Positions 15,603 to 24,231 of a stretch of 64,000 nucleotides of DNA are shown piece after piece (the stretch's first letter is position 1; the number at the start of each line of letters is the position of its first letter). This DNA comes from Verrucomicrobiota bacterium (lineage in GTDB: Bacteria; Verrucomicrobiota; Verrucomicrobiia; Opitutales; Opitutaceae). Both the position numbers and the translations under genes were made by a program. The stretch spans positions 84,490-148,489 of the forward strand of contig JAEZGX010000014.1 in NCBI GenBank assembly GCA_023416735.1, written 5' to 3'. Below the pieces are notes generated by a model, which was not told where the DNA came from, did not search any database, and was given only the letters and a program-made list of their open reading frames with translations.

Positions 15603-16202
15603 ATGAGCGCACTCGTTGTTCTCGGCATCCTCGCCGCCCTCCTCCTCGTGCTCGGCCTCTGGGCCGTCGGCATCTACAACTCCCTCGTCGCCCTCCGCAA
15701 TCGCTTCAAAAACGCGTTCGCCCAAATCGACGTCCAACTGAAGCGCCGCTACGATCTCATCCCCAATCTCGTCGAGATCGCGAAAGGCTACCTCAAGCAC
15801 GAGCGCGAAACCCTCGAAGCCGTCATCAAGGCCCGCAATATCGCCGCCGCCGCGGCCCAGTCCGCCGCTGCCAATCCCGCCGACGCGAATGCAGTCCGCA
15901 GTCTCGCCTCTGCCGAAACCGGCCTGGCCGGCGCCCTCTCCCGCCTCATGGTCGTGTCCGAGGCCTACCCCGACTTGAAGGCCAACCAGAACATGGCCCA
16001 ACTCACCGAGGAACTCACCTCGACCGAGAACAAAATCTCTTTCGCCCGGCAGGCCTACAACGACAGCGTCATGACCTACAACACCGCCCGCGAAACGTTC
16101 CCCAACGTCATCTTCGCCGGCATGTTCGGCTTCCATCCCGCCGAACTCTTCAAGATCGACGATCCCACCGAGCGCAACGCTCCGAAGGTTCAATTTACGT
16201 GA
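15603..16202 (+). CDS. lemA: LemA family protein
   Basis: A 199-residue LemA protein. One N-terminal membrane helix (LVVLGILAALLLVLGLWAVGIYN) precedes the family signature LVALRNRFKNAFAQIDVQLKRRYDLIPNLVEIAKGY, then a coiled helical domain and the FARQAYNDSVMTYN and FPNVIFAGMFGF motifs near the C-terminus. LemA proteins are often encoded next to M48 peptidases, as here. Their function is poorly known. The start ATG follows a 120-base region divergent from the TPR gene, which should hold promoters for both. Confidence 0.95.
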   Translation: MSALVVLGILAALLLVLGLWAVGIYNSLVALRNRFKNAFAQIDVQLKRRYDLIPNLVEIAKGYLKHERETLEAVIKARNIAAAAAQSAAANPADANAVRSLASAETGLAGALSRLMVVSEAYPDLKANQNMAQLTEELTSTENKISFARQAYNDSVMTYNTARETFPNVIFAGMFGFHPAELFKIDDPTERNAPKVQFT

Positions 16203-16225
16203 ATTGGCTCTAGGCGATGAGCAGT

Positions 16226-16287
16226 AAGCGATAAGCTCAATCCAGACACTCCGGAGCTTACCGCCTCTAGCTTATAGCTTATCGCTT
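16226..16287. repeat. Inverted-repeat element between lemA and the M48 gene
   Basis: A 12-bp perfect inverted repeat (AAGCGATAAGCT / AGCTTATCGCTT) flanks a 38-base centre in the gap between lemA and the peptidase gene. The sequence is AT-richer than its surroundings and reaches almost to the next ATG, leaving no clear Shine-Dalgarno. It looks like a small interspersed palindromic element. Confidence 0.65.
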
Positions 16288-16292
16288 CTCTC

Positions 16293-18278
16293 ATGGACTT
16301 CTTCGAAGCCCAAGCCCGCGCGAAAAAACGCACGACGCGCCTCGTCGTGCTCTTCGTCCTCGCCGTCCTCGGCACCATCGCCGCCGCCTATTTCGCCGCC
16401 CTCGTCGGCCTCCGCTTTTTCGACGCTCAACAAGCCGCCGCGTATTCAGATTATGGCTACGCTCCTTCCGACGCTGGGTTCTCCGCTCTAGGCTCCGGCC
16501 TTCTCTGGCACCCCCAACTCCTCCTCGGCGTCTCCGCTGCAACCCTCGCCGTCGTCGGCTTGGCCTCCCTCGCGAAATGGACCCAGTTCTCCGCGGGTGG
16601 CTCCGCAGTCGCCGAGAGCGTCAAAGCCCGCCGCGTCTCCCCGCAAACCACCGACCTCGCCGAACGTCGCTTGCTCAACGTCGTCGAGGAAATGGCCATC
16701 GCCTCCGGCACTCCCGTCCCCGCCGTTTACATCCTCGACGACGAACCCGCCATCAACGCCTTCGCCGCCGGAATTACCACTTCCGACGCCGTCGTCGCCG
16801 TCACCCGCGGCACGCTCGACAAACTCACCCGCGACGAACTCCAAGGCGTCGTCGCTCACGAGTTCAGCCACATCCTCAACGGCGACATGCGGCTTAACCT
16901 CCGCCTCACCGCCCTCCTTTTCGGCATCCTCGTCCTCGGACTCGCCGGTCGCAGCATCCTGTGGTCCCTCCGCTACACGCGCGTCCCCCGCAGCTCCGGC
17001 CGCAACAAAAACTCCGGCGGCATCCTCGCCTTCATCGTCTTCGCCGGTCTCGCCCTCCTCCTCATCGGCTACATCGGCTATTTCTTCGGCCGCATCATCC
17101 AGGCCGCCGTGTCTCGACAACGTGAATACCTCGCCGACGCCTCCGCCGTCCAATTCACGCGCAACCCCCAAGGCATCGCCGGCGCCCTGAAAAAAATCGG
17201 CGGCTACGCCCTCGGCTCCCGTCTCCAAACCAGCAAAGCCGCCGCCATCGGCCACTTCTTCTTCGCCCAAAGTTTTCGCTCCGGTCTGACCGGCCTCTGG
17301 TCCACCCACCCGCCTCTCACGGAACGCATCCGCGCCATCGATCCTCACTTCGACGGCAAGATGTTCGCCCCTCCTGAAAAGGTCGACGTCGCCTCCAAAT
17401 CCTTCGTCTCCGCCGGCCTTCACCCTCCGAAACTCCCACCCAAAACCCCAAACTCAAAACTCGAAACCTTCTCCGCCCCTGCCGCCATCGCCGCCATCGG
17501 CACCCTCACCGCCGCCCAAGTCACCTCTGCCGAAAACCTCCTCGCGGCCATCCCGGCGACCCTCCGCGACACCGCCCACTCGGAGACGGGCGCTCCCGTC
17601 CTCCTCTACGGCTTGCTTCTTTCCGACGACGCCACCCTCCGCGAACGCCAGCGCGCCCTCGTCGCCCAACACGCCGGACCCAGCACACTCGCCCATCTCG
17701 ACCGACTCGGCCCCGACCTCCGCGACGTTCGCCCCGAACACAAACTCCCTCTCGTCCAACTCACCCTCCCCGCCCTGCGCTCGCTCCCGCGCACCGCGCT
17801 CGATCCGTTTCTCACCACGCTCGACGAACTTGTCCACGCCGACGCCCACGTATCACCTTTCGAATACGCCGTTCAAAAACTCCTCACCCGCACGCTCGCG
17901 CTCGGCCGCTCGCCCAAATCCGCCGCCGTCCAATACCACTCTTTCAACGCCCTCGTCCGCGAAATCGCGACCGTCCTCTCCACCCTCGCCCACGTCGCCA
18001 CCGCCACCGAAGACGAAGCCCGCGCCGCCTTCGCCACCGGCGCCGCCCAACTCAAACTCATCGAGCCCCAACTCGCCCTCGCCGCCTCGTCCTCCGACCT
18101 CACCACGTTCGACGGCGCCCTCGACAAACTCTCCGCCGCGAGCCTTCCCATCAAACACCGCACGCTCCTCGCCGCGGCCCACGTCGTCAGTGCCAACGGC
18201 TCCGTCTCGATCGCCGAAGCCGAACTCCTCCGGGCCACCGCCGCCGCCCTCGACCTCCCCATGCCCCCTCTCAACTAA
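16293..18278 (+). CDS. M48 family metallopeptidase with C-terminal TerB-like region
   Basis: A 661-residue membrane protease. Two N-terminal helices are followed by the zinc motif HEFSH (in VVAHEFSHILNGDMRLN, near residue 190), a further helix pair, and the third zinc ligand region REYLADASAVQFTRNP, all as in HtpX-type M48 enzymes. About 250 residues after the catalytic domain form a helical region that resembles TerB-like modules; this assignment is tentative. The linker between them (around residues 380-392, PPKTPNSKLETF) is encoded by a low-complexity repeat found also in tatD. The neighbour lemA supports an envelope stress or quality-control role. Confidence 0.88.
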   Translation: MDFFEAQARAKKRTTRLVVLFVLAVLGTIAAAYFAALVGLRFFDAQQAAAYSDYGYAPSDAGFSALGSGLLWHPQLLLGVSAATLAVVGLASLAKWTQFSAGGSAVAESVKARRVSPQTTDLAERRLLNVVEEMAIASGTPVPAVYILDDEPAINAFAAGITTSDAVVAVTRGTLDKLTRDELQGVVAHEFSHILNGDMRLNLRLTALLFGILVLGLAGRSILWSLRYTRVPRSSGRNKNSGGILAFIVFAGLALLLIGYIGYFFGRIIQAAVSRQREYLADASAVQFTRNPQGIAGALKKIGGYALGSRLQTSKAAAIGHFFFAQSFRSGLTGLWSTHPPLTERIRAIDPHFDGKMFAPPEKVDVASKSFVSAGLHPPKLPPKTPNSKLETFSAPAAIAAIGTLTAAQVTSAENLLAAIPATLRDTAHSETGAPVLLYGLLLSDDATLRERQRALVAQHAGPSTLAHLDRLGPDLRDVRPEHKLPLVQLTLPALRSLPRTALDPFLTTLDELVHADAHVSPFEYAVQKLLTRTLALGRSPKSAAVQYHSFNALVREIATVLSTLAHVATATEDEARAAFATGAAQLKLIEPQLALAASSSDLTTFDGALDKLSAASLPIKHRTLLAAAHVVSANGSVSIAEAELLRATAAALDLPMPPLN

Positions 18279-18280
18279 CC

Positions 18281-18314
18281 TCGTTCTCGTTCTTCGTTCT
18301 CTTTCTCGTTCTCC
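18281..18314. repeat. TCGTTCTC repeat, copy 1
   Basis: Pyrimidine-rich repeat with the 20-base core TCGTTCTCTTTCTCGTTCTC at 18294-18313. It starts two bases after the peptidase stop and fills most of the gap to the convergent gene. Identical cores occur at 47515 and 62485, each time just after a stop codon. Confidence 0.8.
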
Positions 18315-18316
18315 CC

Positions 18317-19849
18317 TCACCAGCCCGCGTGCCAAATCACCCATCGCCCCGCCTTGCGCACGCGATCGAAACTGATCCGCCACGTCCAAGCCAGCCGCCC
18401 CACCTCCACCTCGCCGCGAAGTCCTTCGCCTCCCGCAACCGTCAAGACTTCGCCCCGCGCCTTCCGCCCCAGTAAGACCTTCAGATCCGAAGGCACATAA
18501 GGCACCAGATACTGCGACGGCTCGACCAATTCGTGCCCGTCCAATCTCAATGCCTTCACGCGGTCCACCGGCTCTTCGCGCGCCCACACCAACACCGGCC
18601 GCTCGGCCGGCAATCTCCAACCACCGTGCGGCTCTTCGCGCACAATCTCCGTCCGTGGCTCGAGCCGAACCCCCGCTCCGATCACCGCCGCCACCACTCC
18701 CGCGACCGCCCATTTCCCCACGCTCCTCGTGCCACCGCGCACCCACACCTCCTTCGCCGCCACAGCGATCAGCAGAAACATCAGCGGAAACCACCAGGCC
18801 AGATAGTGAATCAGCGTGAACCGATAAATCCCCGCCGGCGTGAGGTCGTTGTAATTCAAATACACGAACGCATTCACCCCCACCGCACCCACCGCCGCCA
18901 GCCCCGCGCCACCATCCTTCCGCACCCACCACACCGCCGCCGGCACCGCGAACCATAACCACGGATATCGCCACAACAACCCCGGCTCCACTTCCCCAAA
19001 CAACGGCATCCCTTCCAGCAGCAGCCAAAACGCCTTGAAACTCACCGGATACCCGAAAAATCCCACCGTCTCCATCGACGCGGCCTCATACGGCGTCCGC
19101 CACGTTCCGAATATCCGTAAATTCAATACGCCCACCAACACCCACGCCGTCATCACCACTGCCGTCGCTCCACTGCCGCAAATCACGCGCTCCCGCCAGG
19201 TCGGCACCCGCCCCAGCGCCCACACCAGCAACGGCCCAAACGCCACCACATCCACCGGGCGCACCAAATAAGTCCCCGCCGCCAGCCCCGCCAAAATCCA
19301 AACCCGTTTCACCTGGTAGCCCCCGGCGTCCGCCAGCGGCTCCTCCTTCACCACCACCCACACCGCCGCCAACATCGTCAATTGCGTCGCCAGCGTATTC
19401 CACGGCACCACCACCGAGTCGGCCAACAACCACCCGTGTGTCACGCCAAACAGCACCCCGACACCCAACACTTCCGCCGCACTCAACCACCGCCGCCCGA
19501 TTCGCCACCACATCGCCGCCGCCCCCAACACCAGCGCCACGTTCGGCACGAGGAACGCGTGCGCCGACATCCATCCCACAAACGGCACCGCCAGCACCGA
19601 ATAACCCAGCGGATAGAAATACGTCTCCGCATTCACCTCCCCGCCTGCGATCGCCTCAGCCTGACGCAAATACTTCAACTGGTCCGACCACGTCCACCAC
19701 CCGTCGCGAGCCGAGCCGTTACCGGTTCCCGGATACAAATCGTGCAGTCGATACGCCGCCAGATACACGATCGCGACCAACGCCACCAGCGCCCACCCCG
19801 CTCCACGGCGCACCAGCGCGCGATTCACCGCCTCCACAAGATTCCTCAT
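18317..19849 (-). CDS. Multi-pass membrane protein, probable GT39/ArnT-like glycosyltransferase
   Basis: A 510-residue integral membrane protein starting MRNLVEAVNRALVRR (ATG at 19849). About ten hydrophobic segments are visible, then a soluble C-terminal tail. The first periplasmic loop contains DGWWTWSDQLKYLRQAEAI; an acidic residue in that loop is characteristic of polyprenyl-phosphate-dependent sugar transferases. I cannot see a decisive family motif, so the enzyme class is inferred from topology. It converges with the M48 gene. The 124-base gap to the next minus-strand gene holds nothing clear. Confidence 0.6.
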   Translation of the reverse strand: MRNLVEAVNRALVRRGAGWALVALVAIVYLAAYRLHDLYPGTGNGSARDGWWTWSDQLKYLRQAEAIAGGEVNAETYFYPLGYSVLAVPFVGWMSAHAFLVPNVALVLGAAAMWWRIGRRWLSAAEVLGVGVLFGVTHGWLLADSVVVPWNTLATQLTMLAAVWVVVKEEPLADAGGYQVKRVWILAGLAAGTYLVRPVDVVAFGPLLVWALGRVPTWRERVICGSGATAVVMTAWVLVGVLNLRIFGTWRTPYEAASMETVGFFGYPVSFKAFWLLLEGMPLFGEVEPGLLWRYPWLWFAVPAAVWWVRKDGGAGLAAVGAVGVNAFVYLNYNDLTPAGIYRFTLIHYLAWWFPLMFLLIAVAAKEVWVRGGTRSVGKWAVAGVVAAVIGAGVRLEPRTEIVREEPHGGWRLPAERPVLVWAREEPVDRVKALRLDGHELVEPSQYLVPYVPSDLKVLLGRKARGEVLTVAGGEGLRGEVEVGRLAWTWRISFDRVRKAGRWVIWHAGW

Positions 19850-19973
19850 CGAACAGCGCGTTCGCGCGAGACTCGTCCAACGACACCCATCCGCGCACCT
19901 CACCCCAATCGCCCGCCCTCGTCAAAGCGTTGTTCCTTCCTTCTTTCGTCATCCCGAACAGCCCCACCTCAAC

Positions 19974-20339
19974 TCACCGCCCCTGCACGCGCGCCCGGCC
20001 CTGCGGCTCGCCCGCTTTTCTCACTGGCTCCGGCTCCTTCGGCGAAAACTTCGCCATCAGCATGACCGCCGCGATCGCCGCCGCCATCACGCCGCGCGCC
20101 CACTTCCTACGCCGCACCTCATCCGGCAGCCACGTTTTCTCCTTCCGCGCCAGCACCGCGATCCCGACCGCCGGCAACACGAGCCACATCCACCACGGCA
20201 GGCCCATTTCCCTCAACACATGCCGAAACCAGCTCACCACCGACACCCCCAGAATTCCACCCGCAAACAACGCCGCAAACGTCACGCTATGCCCGCGCAA
20301 CGCCCGCCAAAACCACGGCACCAGCGAAAATCGATCCAC
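19974..20339 (-). CDS. Small hypothetical membrane protein
   Basis: A 121-residue protein (MDRFSLVPWFWRALRG...) with three likely membrane helices (FAALFAGGILGVSVVSWF, MWLVLPAVGIAVLA, GVMAAAIAAVMLMA) and a basic, Pro-rich C-terminus. I do not recognise a family. It lies between two minus-strand genes of unknown role. Confidence 0.6.
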   Translation of the reverse strand: MDRFSLVPWFWRALRGHSVTFAALFAGGILGVSVVSWFRHVLREMGLPWWMWLVLPAVGIAVLARKEKTWLPDEVRRRKWARGVMAAAIAAVMLMAKFSPKEPEPVRKAGEPQGRARVQGR

Positions 20340-20422
20340 GCCTCAACGTGTGCTTGCCCGCGCCACCCGTCAAAATCCCGCCTCGCCCGCGCCTCCCACT
20401 CCGCTCTGCCCCAACCCTCGGA

Positions 20423-20442
20423 GGCGCGGTGCCCTCACCGCG
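20423..20442. repeat. GCGCGGTG hairpin repeat
   Basis: An 8-bp perfect stem (GCGCGGTG / CACCGCGC) with a 4-base loop in the 117-base gap between two minus-strand genes. There is no T run, so it is not a good terminator; it is more likely a short interspersed palindrome. Confidence 0.45.
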
Positions 20443-20456
20443 CAATCACGATCCGC

Positions 20457-20900
20457 TTACGGCCCCAAAAATTTCGGATCCTTCGCCCCATCCATATCCT
20501 CCGCCTCGAACACGGGATCCGTCGCCTCCACAAACCGCATCCCATGATCGAAACCCCACAACCAGCACGCGCCATCCCGCCGATCATGGATTAACATATA
20601 ATCCGGCAATCGATCCCGCGACGGACTCGCGATCGAAAACTGCCCCTGCGTCACGTAGTCCAACACTTCCGGCAGCTGTGACACCGGCGGCTGCAAATCC
20701 AACGTCACCGTCCAGTTCCCACTGACCGCCATCGGCACATTCCCGCGAAAAAAATACCCGAAGAATCGCGCCGGCACGAAATGTCCCGTCGCCCGCAGCC
20801 GCTGCAAATGCTCATCCACCGCCGCGATAAACCGCACCCTCCAAGGAAAATCGTTCGGCAGAGTGAACCCGGAAAGCGGTATGAGCACATTGTCGATCAT
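20457..20900 (-). CDS. Hypothetical protein
   Basis: A 147-residue protein starting MIDNVLIPLSGFTLPNDF. I choose this ATG because AGGAGA lies eight bases upstream; a longer start (20960) has no such signal and would leave only 15 bases to the divergent sufE. The sequence has no signal peptide or membrane helix. It contains an aromatic stretch (ARFFGYFFRGNVPMAV) and a C-terminal acidic segment. I do not recognise the family. The gap to sufE (75 bases) must hold both promoters. Confidence 0.65.
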   Translation of the reverse strand: MIDNVLIPLSGFTLPNDFPWRVRFIAAVDEHLQRLRATGHFVPARFFGYFFRGNVPMAVSGNWTVTLDLQPPVSQLPEVLDYVTQGQFSIASPSRDRLPDYMLIHDRRDGACWLWGFDHGMRFVEATDPVFEAEDMDGAKDPKFLGP

Positions 20901-20975
20901 GGCACGGCGCGTCTCTCCTATTAACGGCCAACTTCGATTGGATTTTAGCTCCGATTTCATCAGGCTGCGTTCGAC

Positions 20976-21407
20976 GTGAGTTTGACCGCCCGCCAGCAAC
21001 AGCTTCTCGACGATCTTCTGCTGGTTGACGACCCGCAGGAACGTCTCGCCGCCATCGTCGAGCGCGCCCGCCGCCGCCCTAAACTCTCCGCCGAACAACG
21101 CACGCCCCTCCACCGCGTCCCCGGCTGCAGCTCCCACGTCTGGCTCGTTTCCGAACTCCGCGACGGCCGCTGCCACTTCCATCCCGACGCCGACTCTCCC
21201 GTTGTCCTCGGCCTCGTCACGCTCCTCACCGACTTCCACCACGATCTCACTCCCGCCGAACTCCTCGCCACCACCACCGACCCGCTCGAAACCCTCCAGC
21301 TCTCGCGCAACTTGTCCCCGACGCGCCGCCACGGCCTGGCCGCCGTCCGCACTGCCCTCCGCGCCTTCGCCGCACAACAGCTCTCCTCTTCCAACTCTCA
21401 ACCATGA
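20976..21407 (+). CDS. sufE: SufE/CsdE family sulfur acceptor
   Basis: A 143-residue SufE-fold protein that takes persulfide from a cysteine desulfurase. The catalytic Cys is Cys51 in RVPGCSSHVWL, the same position and motif as in E. coli SufE (VxGCxSxVW). The DSPVVLGLVTLL segment and the C-terminal LSPTRRHGLAAVRTAL match the family. It overlaps tatD by four bases. The nearby convergent tcdA suggests a CsdE-like job serving tRNA modification rather than, or as well as, Fe-S assembly. That link is inference from E. coli csdA-csdE-csdL. Confidence 0.9.
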   Translation: MSLTARQQQLLDDLLLVDDPQERLAAIVERARRRPKLSAEQRTPLHRVPGCSSHVWLVSELRDGRCHFHPDADSPVVLGLVTLLTDFHHDLTPAELLATTTDPLETLQLSRNLSPTRRHGLAAVRTALRAFAAQQLSSSNSQP

Positions 21408-22294
21408 ACTCGGCGCCCGCGGCGCCGCTGTTCGACGCACACAACCACCTCCAAGACCCCTGGCTCGCCCCGCACCGCGCCCGCGTCCTCACCGATCTCG
21501 CCGCCCTCCCGATCCGCGCCTGCGTCGTCAACGGCACCAGCGAACAAGACTGGCCCGACGTCACCACCCTCTGCTCCAATCCAAAACCCAAAACTCAAAA
21601 CCCCCAAACCATCCTCCTCCCCAGCTACGGTCTCCACCCTTGGAACGTCGGCAACGCCTCGGCCCACTGGCGCGACACCCTCCTCCGCACCCTCGAAAAA
21701 AATCCTCAGGCCTTCATCGGCGAAATCGGTCTCGATCGTTGGATCCTCGACCGCGCCCGCCCGGACGACCCTCGCCTCGCCGGCCTGCGCCGCGCGCCGC
21801 TCGACGACCAACGCGACGCCTTCACCTGGCAACTCCGCCTCGCCACCGAGCGCAACCTCCCGATCACGATCCACTGCCTCGACGCCTGGGGTCCGCTCAT
21901 CGAAATTCTCCGCGCCACTCCACTTCCCAGTCGCGGCTTCCTCCTCCACGCCTACGGCGGCTCCGCCGAACTCGCCCGCGACTTCGTCTCCCTGGGCGCT
22001 TACTTCTCCTTCAACGGCTATTTTCTCGGCGAACGCCAGTCCGCCAAACGCGAGGTCTTCCGCACGCTCCCGCTCGACCGCCTTCTCGTCGAAACCGACG
22101 CGCCGGCGATGCCCCTCCCCGCTTCCCATCGCACCCACGATCTCCCCGGGCTCGCCGACGGAAATCCGATCAATCACCCCGCCAATCTCGGCGCCGTTTA
22201 CGCCGGCCTCGCCCAGCTCCGCAATCTTCCGCTTTCAGCTCTCACCGCCCAGGTCGCCGAAAATTTCAGCCGCCTCTTCGGCTTAATCCCGTAG
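21404..22294 (+). CDS. tatD: TatD family hydrolase
   Basis: A 296-residue metal-dependent hydrolase of the TatD DNase group. Metal-binding motifs are in order: FDAHNHL near the start, IGEIGLDRW, ITIHCLDAWG, LLHAYGGS and VETDAPAM. It starts at an ATG that overlaps the sufE stop (ATGA), implying coupling. An odd insert (NPKPKTQNPQT, about residues 58-68) is encoded by an A/C-rich low-complexity repeat and lies in a surface-loop position. The gene converges with tcdA and overlaps it by 12 bases. Confidence 0.9.
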   Translation: MNSAPAAPLFDAHNHLQDPWLAPHRARVLTDLAALPIRACVVNGTSEQDWPDVTTLCSNPKPKTQNPQTILLPSYGLHPWNVGNASAHWRDTLLRTLEKNPQAFIGEIGLDRWILDRARPDDPRLAGLRRAPLDDQRDAFTWQLRLATERNLPITIHCLDAWGPLIEILRATPLPSRGFLLHAYGGSAELARDFVSLGAYFSFNGYFLGERQSAKREVFRTLPLDRLLVETDAPAMPLPASHRTHDLPGLADGNPINHPANLGAVYAGLAQLRNLPLSALTAQVAENFSRLFGLIP

Positions 22295-23098
22295 CCCGCC
22301 AGCCGGCTCGCGCTCCGCCAACACCCGCACCACTTCTCCCGCCGCCGCCAGACCAAACACGCCCGTTACAAACGCCGCGGTCCCAAACCCGCTCGCGCAA
22401 TCCAAGGCCGCCTCCGATCCCGGCTCGCGTTCACTCGAACACGTCCCATCCGCCCACGGAAACACCGGCTGCTCGCTCGACCACACACAGCGCACGCCCC
22501 AGTGCATCTTCCCGGTCTGCTCGCCATGCGCGAATCCGTGATCCTTCCGCAACTTCTTCCGCACCTGCCGCAGCAACTCATCGCCAAACGAATCCCCCAA
22601 ATCCCCCACGCGCACCTGCGTCGCGTCGCGCTTTCCGCCCGCCCCGCCCACCGTCAACACCTCCATCCCTCGCCGCTTCGCCTCCGCAATCAGCAGCGCC
22701 TTGTTCGACAGCTTATCGATCGCATCCACCACGAAATCGAACCGCGTCCCCAACAACCGCTCCGCCGAGGCCGCCGTGAAAAACTCCGTTACCGCCTCCA
22801 CGCGACACTCCGGATTGATCGCCCGTATCCGTTCCGCCAACACGTCCACTTTCGGCCGCCCAATCTGCCCGTCGAGCGCCGGCAACTGCCGGTTCACATT
22901 CGTCACACACACGTCATCCAGGTCGATGATCGTCAACGCCCCCACCCCGCTCCGCGCCAATCCTTCCACAGTCCACGAACCCACGCCGCCCACCCCGACG
23001 ACGCACACGTGCGCCGCGCGCAGTCGCTCCAGCCCCGCGCGGCCGACGAGCCGCCCCACCCCTCCAAATCGATCGAAGTAATCCGACTCTTCACTCAT
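22283..23098 (-). CDS. tcdA: tRNA threonylcarbamoyladenosine dehydratase (TcdA/CsdL)
   Basis: A 271-residue E1-like enzyme starting MSEESDYFDRFGGVGRL. It shows the nucleotide-binding VVGVGGVGSWTVEGLARSGVG loop, the DLDDVCVTNVNRQ motif, the DAIDKLSNKALLI segment, and the TcdA-specific HWGVRCVWSSEQPVFP region. TcdA cyclises t6A at position 37 of ANN-decoding tRNAs to ct6A. In E. coli it is encoded with CsdA and CsdE; here a SufE-family gene is only one gene away, on the other strand. Confidence 0.92.
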   Translation of the reverse strand: MSEESDYFDRFGGVGRLVGRAGLERLRAAHVCVVGVGGVGSWTVEGLARSGVGALTIIDLDDVCVTNVNRQLPALDGQIGRPKVDVLAERIRAINPECRVEAVTEFFTAASAERLLGTRFDFVVDAIDKLSNKALLIAEAKRRGMEVLTVGGAGGKRDATQVRVGDLGDSFGDELLRQVRKKLRKDHGFAHGEQTGKMHWGVRCVWSSEQPVFPWADGTCSSEREPGSEAALDCASGFGTAAFVTGVFGLAAAGEVVRVLAEREPAGGLRD

Positions 23099-23146
23099 TC
23101 CCCCTAGCGAGAACCGCTCCTTCGTTCCTCGCAACTTCTCCTTCCC

Positions 23147-23863
23147 ATGCGCCACCCCTCGCTCCTCCTTGTTTTTTTCATCGTCGCATCCGCGCCCCTC
23201 TTTTCCGCCCAACCGCCCTCCATCCCACCCGCCAACGATTCCGGCTTCACCCCGATCTTCGACGGCCGCACCCTCACCAACTGGGATGGCGACCCCAAAT
23301 ACTGGCGCGTCGAAGACGGCCATCTCGTCGGCGAAATCACCCCCGAAACCCTCGTCCAGCGAAACACCTTCATCATCTGGCGCGGCGGCACACCGGCCGA
23401 CTTCGAACTCAAACTCGATTATCGCGTCACGCCCGGCGGCAACAGCGGGATCAACTATCGCAGTATCCAACTCGCGGATGCGCCGTGGTCGCTCGCCGGC
23501 TATCAAGCCGACATCGACAGCGCCGACCGCTGGATCGGACAAAATTACGAGGAGCGCGGCCGCACCTTCCTCGCCCTCCGCGGCCAGATGGTCCGCGTCA
23601 ACGAGAGCGGCCAGCCTCAACTCCTCGCCTCCCTCGGCGACCCCGAAACGCTCAAATCCCACGTCAAAACCGACGACTGGAATTCCTACCACCTCATCAT
23701 CCGCGGCAATATCCTCACTCACATCGTCAACGGCCACGTCATGAGCATCGTCATCGATGACGACCCGAAAAATCGCCGCTTCGACGGCCTCATCGGCGTG
23801 CAAGTGCACGTCGGCCCGCCCATGAAAATCGAATACCGCAACATCCGCCTGAAAACCTTCTAG
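23147..23863 (+). CDS. Exported DUF1080 (3-keto-disaccharide hydrolase-like) protein
   Basis: A 238-residue exported protein. A signal peptide (MRHPSLLLVFFIVASAPLFSA) leads into a DUF1080 beta-sandwich with the hallmark FTPIFDGRTLTNWDGD and GGNSGINYRS segments and a C-terminal GLIGVQVHVGPPMKIEYRNIRLK. DUF1080 proteins are abundant in Verrucomicrobiota and Planctomycetota, and some relatives hydrolyse 3-keto-glycosides. A paralogue lies at 29985-30752. The gene is divergent from tcdA with a 48-base gap. Confidence 0.88.
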   Translation: MRHPSLLLVFFIVASAPLFSAQPPSIPPANDSGFTPIFDGRTLTNWDGDPKYWRVEDGHLVGEITPETLVQRNTFIIWRGGTPADFELKLDYRVTPGGNSGINYRSIQLADAPWSLAGYQADIDSADRWIGQNYEERGRTFLALRGQMVRVNESGQPQLLASLGDPETLKSHVKTDDWNSYHLIIRGNILTHIVNGHVMSIVIDDDPKNRRFDGLIGVQVHVGPPMKIEYRNIRLKTF

Positions 23864-23898
23864 ACCGCGTTCGCGATCGCTCCTCAACGCCTCACCCC

Positions 23899-24186
23899 AT
23901 GCTCACCATCCACGTCCACATTCACGTTCTCCGCGAACACCTCGAAGCCTTCATCGCCGCCACCCTCGCCAACGCCCGTGCCAGCCGGCAGGAACCCGGC
24001 ATCGCCCGTTTCGACCTCCTTCAACAAGCCGACGACCCCACCCGCTTCGTTCTCGTCGAAGCCTACCGCACACCAGACGCTCCCGGTGCCCACAAGGAAA
24101 CCACTCACTACGCCATCTGGCGCGACACCGTCGCCCCCATGATGGCCTCCCCGCGCACGAGCACCAAGTTCCTCGCCGTCGACTAA
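23899..24186 (+). CDS. Antibiotic biosynthesis monooxygenase (ABM) domain protein
   Basis: A 95-residue single-domain ABM-fold protein (MLTIHVHIHVLREHLEAFIAATLANARASRQEPG...). The EPGIARFDLLQQADDPTRFVLVEAY and KETTHYAIWRDTVAPMMA motifs fit the LsrG-like group. Such proteins are small oxygenases or isomerases acting on quinone-like or keto substrates. It lies 45 bases upstream of an iron-dependent alcohol dehydrogenase and probably shares its transcript. Confidence 0.85.
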   Translation: MLTIHVHIHVLREHLEAFIAATLANARASRQEPGIARFDLLQQADDPTRFVLVEAYRTPDAPGAHKETTHYAIWRDTVAPMMASPRTSTKFLAVD

Positions 24187-24231
24187 CTCGTCACGGCGGA
24201 TAATTTCACGCCCTGTCCTCCGCTGGCCTCT

